From Cyanobacteria bacterium FACHB-471 (GTDB lineage Bacteria; Cyanobacteriota; Cyanobacteriia; Elainellales; Elainellaceae), in assembly GCA_014695345.1 (NCBI GenBank), contig JACJOC010000086.1:62001-126000 (forward strand): a stretch of 64,000 nucleotides of DNA. Direction: 5' to 3'. Of this stretch, positions 45,384 through 54,240 are shown piece by piece; the stretch's first letter is position 1, and each line of letters begins with the position of its first letter. The position numbers were made by a program, and so were the translations under genes. The notes under the pieces are model-generated. The model searched no databases, was not told the origin of the DNA, and saw only the letters and a program-made list of their open reading frames with translations.

Positions 45384-46128
45384 TCTTGAGACTCACTAGT
45401 ATCAATACTAGTCTTATTTCTAGAACGATTAGTCTTAATTCTTGCAAAAGCTGATTTATATTGAGACTTGCTTGTCTCAATTTGAGTCCAGAAATGATAC
45501 TGCTGAGTCTCTATTGAGATAGAGTTTTTGTCTCAGATATAGACTCAATTGTATCGATATGAGTCTATATCTGAGTTTGCTTAGTCTAGAATTGAGAAAA
45601 GGTTTTAAGGTCTGATTTGTTTTCCCTACTTAGAGGCGTAGCATTCAAGCAAGAATCGCGAGTTCATTTCAAGGACACCTCTGAAATTCATTCTTTTGAA
45701 GAAAATGCCCCTTGAAATTTAGGTTTTGTTTTAAGTAAGAATTTGTACAAAGCGATCGCCTGCTTCGATGATCCTCTTTGTCACCACACTTCCTTAAGGT
45801 TTGTCTTAGAATGAGACTTGCTCGTATTGCTGCTGGTCTAAATTTGATACTGCTTAGTCTCACTGCAATCTTGAGATTTTGAATTTGTCGAGTTGATGAA
45901 GCCATATCTACTTCTAGATACAGGTAGCTAGCCCCCAATAGCTTTACAGAGATGCAATGGAGTGTGACCTCTACAAGTTCTACAAGATGCTTGCTTGACA
46001 TGTATTACTTTTCAACTAGCTTTGCCGCTCTAGCACAGCCTTTTTAGTCTCACAATAAGACTTAAGCTCGTTTCTATGAGTCCAGTCTTGATACAGCTGA
46101 GTCTAAATTAGAGTGTGAATTCTGAGAT
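45384..46128. repeat. AGTCT/AGACT motif array with inverted and direct repeats
   Basis: By eye, AGTCT or AGACT occurs 14 times between 45384 and 46105, where about 1.5 would be expected by chance. It includes ACTAGTAT-CA-ATACTAGT (45395-45412), TGAGAC-TTGCTT-GTCTCA (45462-45479), a perfect 16-bp inverted repeat (45532-45547 with 45560-45575, 12-base spacer containing TATCGATA), and three imperfect long direct repeats at 45462-45520, 45812-45877 and 46058-46128 that share TGATACTGCTgAGTCT and GAGACTTGCT. The whole region is non-coding. Confidence 0.85.
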
Positions 46129-46422
46129 TGTTGACTAGAGTAATAATTCCGTTTAAGTCATTTCAGAGCTTGTACAAACGCGGTTGATCCTGTTTCGGCT
46201 GAAGCCGATTATGTGCCAAGTATCTTTCTGAGCAGAATTTACTTATGTCTCTAAAGGAAGAATGAGACATTCAATAAGGTCACCCTGAAAACAGAGGATC
46301 AGCCAGAAGAATTGCAATAGGTTGATGTTTGTGCGCTGTGTGAAACAGTCTCAACAGAAAATTTATGTATTTTTTCTGGGCTGGAAATTCACGGTGGATG
46401 AGACGGAATAGAGGAATTGAAG
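46129..46422. other. Non-coding remainder between motif array and DJ-1 gene
   Basis: AT-rich, with a small TTCGGCTGAAGCCGAT hairpin near 46195 and no recognisable gene. Together with the array it leaves more than 1 kb without a gene. The frame covering 45669-46001 on the minus strand is not supported by composition or ribosome site. Confidence 0.5.
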
Positions 46423-46992
46423 ATGACACAGCAGCTCAATCAGAAAAAAGTTGCCATTCTAGTTACGGATGGTTTTGAGCAGGTGGAAATGACCGAGCCT
46501 AAGCAGGCTCTTGAGCAAGCAGGGGCTCAGTCCCATATCATTTCACCCAAAAGTGGTACTGTTCAAGGTTGGAATCACTTTGACAAAGGCGACAATTTTC
46601 CGGTTAACCTGATCCTAGATGATGCAAATCCTGGTGATTATGATGCTCTTTTGTTGCCGGGCGGCGTAGCGAACCCCGACCAATTACGCACTAATGAAAA
46701 AGCAGTGAAATTCATTAAGTCGTTTTTTGAAGCGGGCAAGCCCGTTGCCGCAATTTGTCATGGGCCATGGACGTTGATTGAGGCAGATGTTGTGAAGGGG
46801 CGCACGGTAACTTCCTGGCCCTCTCTTAAAACTGACTTAAGGAATGCAGGTGCAAACTGGGTCGATCAGGAGGTCGTAGTTGATCAGGGATTGGTAACGA
46901 GTCGGAATCCTAGCGACATTCCTGCCTTTATAGACAAGATGGTCGAGGAGTTTGCAAAAGGACAACATCAGGAACAGCGGCGTTCTGCTTAA
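46423..46992 (+). CDS. DJ-1/PfpI-family protein (type 1 glutamine amidotransferase-like)
   Basis: 189 residues. The nucleophile elbow is AAICHGPWTLIEA (Cys112, His113), and a conserved Glu in GFEQVEM sits near the N terminus, as in PfpI/YhbO/Hsp31-like proteins. Members act as deglycases/glyoxalases or stress proteins (family knowledge; the deglycase claim is disputed). The ATG at 46423 has GAGGAA 6 bases upstream; the earlier TTG in the same frame is not favoured. It is followed by a strong terminator. Confidence 0.92.
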   Translation: MTQQLNQKKVAILVTDGFEQVEMTEPKQALEQAGAQSHIISPKSGTVQGWNHFDKGDNFPVNLILDDANPGDYDALLLPGGVANPDQLRTNEKAVKFIKSFFEAGKPVAAICHGPWTLIEADVVKGRTVTSWPSLKTDLRNAGANWVDQEVVVDQGLVTSRNPSDIPAFIDKMVEEFAKGQHQEQRRSA

Positions 46993-47027
46993 GAATTGGC
47001 TGAACTAAAGTCTAGAGATCTAATATT

Positions 47028-47074
47028 ATTCAGGCGAGAAGCATAGTTCTGCTGTGTTTCTCGCCTGAATTTTT
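47028..47074 (+). terminator. Rho-independent terminator after the DJ-1 gene
   Basis: A perfect 13-bp stem (47028-47040 with 47058-47070; core CAGGCGAGAA) is followed by TTTTT. It lies 36 bases after the stop codon. Confidence 0.9.
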
Positions 47075-47404
47075 GCTGAGTAACAAGCTGTTGTGAATCA
47101 CGGTCATACGAGTCTTAAAGCTTTTTGCTAAGAGAAGTACTGGCGAGATTTTAAGTAGAAAGGGCTGAGTAGCCAGTTAGCGTCTTACTTCGAGGTTAAA
47201 GCGTCTCAAATTAAGTCTTGCCGTAAAATTAGTTGGTCTTAACATAAGACGCTCAACTTGAATGCAGGAGTAAATGGCCGTGCGGATGAAAAACCAGGGT
47301 ATGAATGTTAAATTACTTTGCGGGTAAGTTGTTCTGGTTCTGCTAGTTTCAATTTGCTAATTAGTTTTAGGTGTTGAAGGAACGGCAATTTCAAAAGACT
47401 AAAA
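47075..47404. other. Leader of the desaturase-SDR gene with further AGTCT-type sites
   Basis: Shows AGTCTTAA at 47111, GTCTCAAATTAAGTCTTG at 47203-47220, and GGTCTTAACATAAGACG (47235-47251) with inverted GTCTTA/TAAGAC halves. These resemble the array at 45.4-46.1 kb. A 17-codon frame at 47274-47327 has AGGAG in front but is too short to call. Confidence 0.45.
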
Positions 47405-48580
47405 ATGGATTTTAATTTGCTTATAAGTCAATTTCTGCTTGGGTGTTTCTCGATCGTTTTAGCAGAATTAATTCGAGATTTTTATCATTTGGCAGGGCAT
47501 TACTGGCAGCCTATTCAAGCTTTTCATACGTTGCACCACAAGGCTTATCGTCGAGATTTAACGATGGTCAGTCTTGAGGCTTATTGCAAGGCGCAGCTTT
47601 ATAATGATGTGCCAGAAGCGATCGCCATGACCCTTATTACGGGCGCGATCGCAGGTCTTGCTCAAAGTTATGGATTTGCAATTGGCTGCGTTTATTCGTT
47701 GGGTTTTTTAGTCTCAGCTTTAGCTCGTTCTCAAGGCTTACTGCTGCAAACTGATTTAACCCATAAGCCAGGAGATTTGGTTGAAATTCCGACTCGATGG
47801 ACGGTGAATCGAACCTATCACTGGCGACACCATTTTGATCAGGGAAATTCCTATTATTCTGGTCACTTTACTGTTTTCGATAAGCTGTTAGGAACCAGCT
47901 TGTCGCTGAAGGGGAAGGTGGTTGCGGTAACGGGTGCTTCTGGCTCTATGGGACGGGCGCTGATTCAACAGTTGGCTCAGCAAGGGGCAAGAGTGGTTGC
48001 ATTGACGACTTCGGATGGAGCGGAGTTTGACACTCCAATTGAGGTGATTAAGTGGCATCCGGGACAGGAGAATGAGTTGGGCGATCGCCTCAAAACGGTT
48101 GACATTCTGATTATCAACCACGGTATTAATGTGCATGGCGATCGCACTCCTGAAGCGATCCAAAAGTCGTTTGAGATCAATACCTTCTCTGTCTGGGCGT
48201 TGGCGGAGCTATTTTTGAGTACTGTACAGAAGTCAGAGCATAAGGCAATCAAGGAGCTTTGGATTAACACGTCTGAAGCAGAGGTTAGTCCGGCACTCAG
48301 CCCTCTGTATGAATTGTCAAAGCGCACCCTTGGAGATTTGATTACTTTGCGGCGACTGGATGCCCCTTGCATCATTCGCAAACTGATCCTGGGACCATTC
48401 AAGAGCAATTTGAATCCGGTTGGGGTGATGAGTCCAACTTGGGTCGCTTGGGCGATCGTGGCGCTTGCCAAGCGCGACTTGAGAAACATCATCGTCACGG
48501 TTAACCCAATCACTTATGTGGCGTTTCCGGTGAAGGAGTTATTGCAGTCTGTTTATTTTCGGTTGTTTTCCAGGCAATAG
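47405..48580 (+). CDS. Bifunctional sterol desaturase / short-chain dehydrogenase
   Basis: 391 residues, a known cyanobacterial fusion. The N-terminal half (about 1-160) is a fatty acid hydroxylase/sterol desaturase-like membrane domain with histidine motifs HLAGHYW, HTLHHKAYR and HWRHHFD for a di-iron site; the C-terminal half is an SDR with the nucleotide-binding VTGASGSMG (near 176) and NHGINVHG. The SDR part has no clear YxxxK at the usual place: YELSKRT (about 301-307) could serve. Substrate unknown, presumably a membrane lipid or carotenoid-like molecule (inference). Confidence 0.9.
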   Translation: MDFNLLISQFLLGCFSIVLAELIRDFYHLAGHYWQPIQAFHTLHHKAYRRDLTMVSLEAYCKAQLYNDVPEAIAMTLITGAIAGLAQSYGFAIGCVYSLGFLVSALARSQGLLLQTDLTHKPGDLVEIPTRWTVNRTYHWRHHFDQGNSYYSGHFTVFDKLLGTSLSLKGKVVAVTGASGSMGRALIQQLAQQGARVVALTTSDGAEFDTPIEVIKWHPGQENELGDRLKTVDILIINHGINVHGDRTPEAIQKSFEINTFSVWALAELFLSTVQKSEHKAIKELWINTSEAEVSPALSPLYELSKRTLGDLITLRRLDAPCIIRKLILGPFKSNLNPVGVMSPTWVAWAIVALAKRDLRNIIVTVNPITYVAFPVKELLQSVYFRLFSRQ

Positions 48581-48749
48581 GGATCAAGCATCCACTTCTT
48601 GGATTATCAACCTCAAGGTTTATGAGGACAGAAATTCATCGTATCTTGTGCAAAGGCGATCGCAAAAAGAGCGGTTGAATTTAGTCCAAATTTAGTCCAG
48701 CTTATTTTTGAATTCTCTAAAAGCTCTTCCAATCAACATTCTTGTTGAT

Positions 48750-48780
48750 CTGAGTAGTTGCGGCACCCGCAACTACTCAG
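48750..48780 (-). terminator. 14-bp hairpin at the end of the hybrid kinase gene
   Basis: Arms 48750-48763 and 48767-48780 are exact complements with a 3-base loop; the right arm contains the last codons and TAG of the kinase gene. There is no T run, but a further hairpin, ATCAACA/TGTTGAT, follows at 48732-48749. Could also help end the convergent desaturase-SDR transcript. Confidence 0.55.
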
Positions 48781-51700
48781 GGGCGGATAGCTGACTGATC
48801 TGCTCAAATTCATAATTATGAGCAAGGCGGTTCAGACGTTTTGCTAAGAAGGTGTGGACCGCTGGAATTTGTTGAATGAGCTGGTTAATTTCCTCCTCGT
48901 CACAAAGTTGGGACGCGCCGCGCAGTGCTGCGATCCAGTTAGTTGGCATGACCCTTAAGCTCTCGCGGTCCAGGGACTGGCGATCGCCCTCCTCACCAGT
49001 CTCAAGTGCTAAAGGTGGCAGTGCCTCATAAATAAACTGCGCTCCCAAATGCTCAGTCATTTTGTCGCAAAGTACATTCTCCCGAAATGGTTTGGTGACA
49101 AAATCATCGCAGCCCGATGCGAGTGCCTGAGTGCGATCGCTCCTTGAAGCTTGAGCTGTCAGCGCAATAATGACAGGCTGATCTTGTGAACCAGCGCGAA
49201 TTGCTTGCGTTGCCTCATAGCCATCCGTTATGGGCATTCTTACATCCATCCAAATTAGGTGAGGCTGCCACTGGTGCCAAAGGGCGATCGCTTCTTGCCC
49301 ATTGGCTGCTTGCTGCACATCAAACCCTAACTGCGTCATCAAACGAGTCAAAAGCAAGCGATTCTCAGACTGATCGTCCACTACTAAGATCCGATAGTTC
49401 GGCTGACCTGGAACCAGTCCAATCACCTGTTGGGGTGAAGAAGTACTTGCCACATCAGATACTTGGGCAATCTGAACCGGAATATGAACGTAGAAGATAC
49501 TACCCTGTCCCAGGGTACTGTTAACTGAAATTTCGCCGCTCATCAACCTGATGAACCGACGGCTAATTGTTAACCCCAACCCTGTTCCACCGGGAGTCAC
49601 TTTTCCAGAATGACTTTGCATGAAAGCATCAAAAATGTGCTCGATTTCATTCGCGGCAATCCCCATGCCCGTATCTTGCACTTCAAATGAAAGTAAGTGA
49701 GTTGTATTTGATTCGTTTTTAGCAGGGTTCGACTGCTTGACGCGCAGCGTTACACTTCCCTGTTCCGTAAACTTAATGGCATTGCTAAGCAGATTGAGTA
49801 AGACCTGACGCAGCTTGCCTGCATCAGCAATGAGATATTGCGGCACATCTGGAGCTAGTTCGATTTGAAATTGCAAACCCTTTGACTGGGCCTTGTGTTG
49901 CAGCATTTCCCGCAAAAATTTCAGCAGAGCCCTTAGATCAAAGCTGCTTTCATCTAAGGTTGTGCGTTCTGCTTCCAGTTTAGACAGGTCAAGAATATCG
50001 CTAATTAAATTGAACAACTGTTCGCCGCTGCGATGAATGATTTGAATGGTTTCAAGTTGTTTCTCAGAAAGAGAGGCATCACGGCGCATCACTTGAGTGA
50101 ATCCCAAGATTACGTTGAGCGGTGTTCGCAACTCGTGACTCATGTTGGCTAGAAAAATGCTCTTTGACTGACTCGCAGCTTCAGCAGCTTCTTTGGCCTG
50201 TTGGGTTGCTAGCTCAGCAGCCTTGCGATCGCTAATATCCATGCTGATGCCCAGCAGCCGAACTCGCCTATGAGGATCAGGCAACGGAGTTAAAGTCGTC
50301 AGAAAACTGTGGACTTGATCCCCAAACGGCAACGACTCCTCATAGGCGATCGCTTCACCTCGCCACAGACACTGATAATAGTTCTTGCGAATTTGGGCAG
50401 CCATTTTAGCGTCCCACAATTCACCCACCCGTTTGCCCACAAAGCTGTCAGCCGATCTACCAGTTATCTCAATCGCCCGATTCATACTGACAATTTGAAA
50501 TTCCCCATCTTCAAGCTGCTCAACCACCCAAATTGCCTCTGTCGCTGAATCGTAAATACTGCCTAGAAACTGTTCTCGCTCCTGCAAAGCCAATTCTGCT
50601 CGTCTGCGTTCCGTTACATCGATCGCCACGCCACCCACTAACATTTCATTGAGTGATCCTGGAAAAGGAAACTGGTAAACCAAAAACTCGCCGGTCATTC
50701 CATCAAGCCGACAGATAGACTCGACCGTCTCGCTCGCCTGTCCCGTCTGAGCGACTTTGTGAATGCTTTCCAAAAATTCCTGCCCAAACCCAACCGCATC
50801 AAGAGTATCGGTTTGATCGGCGCTGGAACAGGTAGGCAAGCGAAACATTTGAGCATAACGCTGGCTGGTGTAGAGCAGTCGTCCTGACTCATCCGTAATC
50901 CAGGCTGCTGCTGGACTTTGATCCATAAAAGTCTGAAAGCGCTGCTCACTCTCTCGCAGTGCCCGTTCTGTGCGCTCTCGGTGAAACAATTCTCGTTGCA
51001 GTCGGTTATTTGCGACTTGCAGTTCAATGGTGCGTTCGGCGACATGCCGTTCTAGTTCTACCTTGTTCCTCTGCAATTCCTGAGTGCGTTCTGCCACCTG
51101 CTGTTCCAGGCTTACGTTCAAATTTTGCAGTGCCCGTTCCGCCCGTTGACGACCATAGTCCAGTCGGTTAAAGATATAGCCATTCCAGCCAATTAATGCC
51201 GACAGAACAAACACATTCGTAGTACTAGACAGAGCAGATTCGGCTGTGGAACTGTAGAAGTTTAGCCGCAGTCCTACTTCACTCAACCCTTCTGAGAGAA
51301 TTGGCACTGCGATCGCCAGCGGCAATAGACGGCGAATCATTTGGTTTCCGGCTTGCTTGCCTAGCAGCAGCAGCATAATTCCTCGATCAGGACGGCTACA
51401 GAGAATGCCGCTACTCAGGAGCAGGAAGGCGATCGCCGTATGCGGAGCCATTCCCACGTAAGAAGTTGTCGTATAAGAATAGACTCCACCATAAATATGT
51501 CCCAACAGCCCAACTAAACCGAGAAACCAGATTGCTAGCGACACCCCCTGTGAAACGAGATCAATCTGCCAAAGCTGCAACAACAAAGCCAATCCCAGCA
51601 GCAAAAGTGCGGTTGCAGAGTTGATTGCCATTCGCCCTGGAGCAACCGTACTTCCAAAGGGCTCTGGTTGCTGCATGAACAACTGATCAATTCCCAAATC

Positions 51701-52060
51701 TTTGCCAAAGCAATACTCAATCAGAGTGAGAGTAGCCAGCAGAGTGATTAAAAGTGAGAAATTAAGAATTAAAAATTGAATAGCCCATCTCCACAGTGCC
51801 GACCGAACACCATGTTGCTGATACCAAAGAAGATGCAGCGTTGCTCCGCCCAAAATAAATCCTAGAGCAATATTGACCTTCATGCTGGTCGAGTGGGAAA
51901 AGCAGGTCTTAAGCAATGGGATATCAAACATCCATCCCAAAATGACCAAAAACCCGATCGCCATCACTATAGATGCGACTTGTCTAGAGAAAGATTTCAG
52001 TCTCAATATCCAAGCTGAATTACTTTGATTAGACGGTTTCAGGATATACATCAGAAGCAT
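48773..52060 (-). CDS. Membrane-anchored hybrid sensor histidine kinase
   Basis: 1095 residues. The N-terminal ~290 residues form an integral membrane sensor with about eight helices; then a coiled coil with AERTQELQRNKVELERHVAERTIELQ (about 310-360), PAS 1 (about 370-490), PAS 2 (about 500-615), HisKA NMSHELRTP (His642), HATPase with LLSNAIKF and GGTGLGLTISRRF, and a receiver with VVDDQSENR and phospho-Asp939 in WMDVRMP. No Hpt domain is present. The ATG abuts the TAG of the upstream diguanylate cyclase (TAGATG), so both are translated from one message. Confidence 0.93.
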   Translation of the reverse strand: MLLMYILKPSNQSNSAWILRLKSFSRQVASIVMAIGFLVILGWMFDIPLLKTCFSHSTSMKVNIALGFILGGATLHLLWYQQHGVRSALWRWAIQFLILNFSLLITLLATLTLIEYCFGKDLGIDQLFMQQPEPFGSTVAPGRMAINSATALLLLGLALLLQLWQIDLVSQGVSLAIWFLGLVGLLGHIYGGVYSYTTTSYVGMAPHTAIAFLLLSSGILCSRPDRGIMLLLLGKQAGNQMIRRLLPLAIAVPILSEGLSEVGLRLNFYSSTAESALSSTTNVFVLSALIGWNGYIFNRLDYGRQRAERALQNLNVSLEQQVAERTQELQRNKVELERHVAERTIELQVANNRLQRELFHRERTERALRESEQRFQTFMDQSPAAAWITDESGRLLYTSQRYAQMFRLPTCSSADQTDTLDAVGFGQEFLESIHKVAQTGQASETVESICRLDGMTGEFLVYQFPFPGSLNEMLVGGVAIDVTERRRAELALQEREQFLGSIYDSATEAIWVVEQLEDGEFQIVSMNRAIEITGRSADSFVGKRVGELWDAKMAAQIRKNYYQCLWRGEAIAYEESLPFGDQVHSFLTTLTPLPDPHRRVRLLGISMDISDRKAAELATQQAKEAAEAASQSKSIFLANMSHELRTPLNVILGFTQVMRRDASLSEKQLETIQIIHRSGEQLFNLISDILDLSKLEAERTTLDESSFDLRALLKFLREMLQHKAQSKGLQFQIELAPDVPQYLIADAGKLRQVLLNLLSNAIKFTEQGSVTLRVKQSNPAKNESNTTHLLSFEVQDTGMGIAANEIEHIFDAFMQSHSGKVTPGGTGLGLTISRRFIRLMSGEISVNSTLGQGSIFYVHIPVQIAQVSDVASTSSPQQVIGLVPGQPNYRILVVDDQSENRLLLTRLMTQLGFDVQQAANGQEAIALWHQWQPHLIWMDVRMPITDGYEATQAIRAGSQDQPVIIALTAQASRSDRTQALASGCDDFVTKPFRENVLCDKMTEHLGAQFIYEALPPLALETGEEGDRQSLDRESLRVMPTNWIAALRGASQLCDEEEINQLIQQIPAVHTFLAKRLNRLAHNYEFEQISQLSAPE

Positions 52061-53542
52061 CTAGTAGCAGTATGTGTTGCGTCCCTTTTCCTTAGCGGCA
52101 TACAGTGCTTTGTCAGCCATAGTAATCAAAGATTCCAGTCCATCGTGATGTGAATGAGGAATGGCACTAGCAATGCCAATGCTCACCGTGACAAACTCAC
52201 TTACTTGAGAAGACTTGTGCGGAATTTGTAAATCTGCCATAGCATTCTGAATGCACTGAGCAACATGGATAGCGCCTTTGGAATCAGTGTTCGGCAAAAT
52301 TACAGCAAACTCTTCGCCGCCATAACGAGCAGCTAAATCCGCAGGGCGCTTAATACTTTGTCCGATTGCCTGCGCCACCCGTTTTAAGCAATCATCTCCA
52401 TTCAAGTGACCGTAGTGATCGTTGTATCGCTTAAAAAAGTCAACATCACACAAAATTAACGATAGGGGCAATTGTTCCCGCCTGAGTCGCTGCCACTCCT
52501 GTTGAAGCACCTGATCAAAACATCGTCGATTAGCAATTTGGGTTAACCCATCACTATTAACGAGCCGCTTTAACTCTAAATTTGTGCGTCTCAGCGCTTC
52601 CTCAGCTTGTTTACGTTGCATAAACCCACCGAGCTGTAGGGCGATCGCACTCACCAAGTTAACTAAATTAATCTCAAACTCACTGTGGCTACGCTTAAAA
52701 AATAACAGAACCGCTAAAACCTGCTCTTCCAACACAATCGGCACCGCAAACGCAGACTTTAGACCAGCCAATTGAGCAACAGGCGAGCGCAAAAACATAG
52801 ATGTGCTCTGAGAAATATCTGCAATCCACTCCGGTTGGCGAGCAGTCCAAATTGTTTTAAGCAAGCTGACATTCTGATCAAAAGACAGATCTCGGCTCAT
52901 CTCATGAAATTGCTGAAGCCGAACATCCTCAGCATCATAATCAACTCGACTGAGGTGAAACGCTGTATCATCCAGGTCAGAAGTCCAAGCTTCACTGTAG
53001 TCCCAGGCGATCGCCCGTCTCACCTCACACAGCACCGCATCCAGCGCTGCCTCAAAATTAGTTGCCTCATCCACTGCCTGAATAATCGTGAGCAAAAGCT
53101 GAGTTTCTGACTGGGCTTGTTTACGCTCCTGAATCTCTCGCTGAAGCCGCTGAGTTTGCCACTGAAGCATCAACTGCTGGTGAACTCGCGCCAGCACCTC
53201 CTCTGCCTGGAACGGCTTTGTAATATAGTCAGATCCGCCAACTGCAAATGCCCTTACCTTATCGGCAGCACTATCCACTCCACTCAGAAAAACTACCGGA
53301 ACTTCACGAGTTTCAGCAGAAGCTTTCAATGCCGTACAAACCTCATAACCATTCATTCCCGGCATCATAATGTCTAACAAAATTAGGTCAGGGGGGTGAA
53401 TTTGTGCAGATTGCAGGGCGATCGCCCCATTCAACGCCTTCCTGACCTTATATCCCTGCTGATCTAAAATCGAAGACAGAACCCGTAGGTTATCTGGCTG
53501 GTCGTCAACAATCAGTAGATTTCCAATAGCATCTCCGACCAC
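52061..53542 (-). CDS. Receiver-GAF-GGDEF diguanylate cyclase
   Basis: 493 residues. Receiver at about 8-125 (IVDDQPDNLR, phospho-Asp57 in LLDIMMP), a GAF-like domain (about 150-310; INLVNLVSAIALQLG), and a GGDEF domain with GGEEF at 408-412 and the allosteric or substrate helix DGLTQIANRR (a DxLT-type start). The active site is complete, so it should make cyclic di-GMP when phosphorylated. The RxxD inhibitory site, expected five residues before GGEEF, is RPAD-LAARYGG: RPAD at about 401-404 fits. It heads an operon with the hybrid kinase, a likely phosphodonor (inference). Confidence 0.93.
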   Translation of the reverse strand: MVGDAIGNLLIVDDQPDNLRVLSSILDQQGYKVRKALNGAIALQSAQIHPPDLILLDIMMPGMNGYEVCTALKASAETREVPVVFLSGVDSAADKVRAFAVGGSDYITKPFQAEEVLARVHQQLMLQWQTQRLQREIQERKQAQSETQLLLTIIQAVDEATNFEAALDAVLCEVRRAIAWDYSEAWTSDLDDTAFHLSRVDYDAEDVRLQQFHEMSRDLSFDQNVSLLKTIWTARQPEWIADISQSTSMFLRSPVAQLAGLKSAFAVPIVLEEQVLAVLLFFKRSHSEFEINLVNLVSAIALQLGGFMQRKQAEEALRRTNLELKRLVNSDGLTQIANRRCFDQVLQQEWQRLRREQLPLSLILCDVDFFKRYNDHYGHLNGDDCLKRVAQAIGQSIKRPADLAARYGGEEFAVILPNTDSKGAIHVAQCIQNAMADLQIPHKSSQVSEFVTVSIGIASAIPHSHHDGLESLITMADKALYAAKEKGRNTYCY

Positions 53543-53856
53543 TCACTTACCCCCATCCTTGCAAATTAAGCTCCCAACCTTTTCAGACTTATAGATTTAT
53601 CCCTGTGAGCAGAAGATTTAAACCGTAATTTCCCCGTTCTAAACCGAACCCCCTTAAGATTTCATTAAAAATTCTTTCGGCTCTATGGGTTTTTACTAGT
53701 AGGGTTTTGACATCATGTAAAGATCTAGCAATAATTAGCCTGATTCTTGGAAATTGCTGTGACGTAACCAGAATGCAATTCAACCTTCAGCTAGATGAGT
53801 CAAAAGCTAGAAACCTGTCTAATCATTGACAACATCGCAAAAGAGAAAGTCCAGCA
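53543..53856. other. Divergent promoter region, no gene seen
   Basis: 314 bases between the diguanylate cyclase (leftward) and the small membrane protein (rightward). AT-rich with no recognised hairpin, RNA or open frame with protein-like composition. Confidence 0.45.
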
Positions 53857-54216
53857 ATGAGGCGCTTCAATCTTTTTACCCTGATCTATTTAGCCGCAGC
53901 GACAGTATTTGCCATCATTTGGTTTTCGCTCAGCAGCACTGGAGCAGCACTCGCAGCTGGATTTGCCCTGACACTTATGGTGTGCAGCCTATTTCCCTGG
54001 TGGCAACGCACAATTGGTGATATGGGTAAAAAGGGGAACTACATTGTCGATGCGATCGGAATTTTGGTGCCCTTAGCAATTCAGATTTACGGCTTGATCT
54101 CAGGAGAACTAGGGCTGAGCTACTTTCTGATTGGTTTTGCGATCGTAATGCTAATTTCCACAATTGAAGATGTAGTGGTGCTAAATCGCTTAGAAAGGGC
54201 ACAGCGGCAAGTGTAA
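53857..54216 (+). CDS. Small four-helix membrane protein (119 residues)
   Basis: Four membrane helices (about 7-27, 29-48, 62-82, 89-106) joined by short loops; basic N terminus and a charged C-terminal end (EDVVVLNRLERAQRQV). No family recognised. ATG at 53857 follows an AAAGAGAAAG stretch that may serve as ribosome site. It converges with the TSUP gene (24-base gap). Confidence 0.7.
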   Translation: MRRFNLFTLIYLAAATVFAIIWFSLSSTGAALAAGFALTLMVCSLFPWWQRTIGDMGKKGNYIVDAIGILVPLAIQIYGLISGELGLSYFLIGFAIVMLISTIEDVVVLNRLERAQRQV

Positions 54217-54240
54217 AAGAAACACAACCAAATAGGGTTA

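Noticed and set aside
45669-46001. 110-codon minus-strand frame inside the motif array region
   Set aside because: Composition unlike neighbours, no ribosome site; it crosses the direct repeat copy at 45812.
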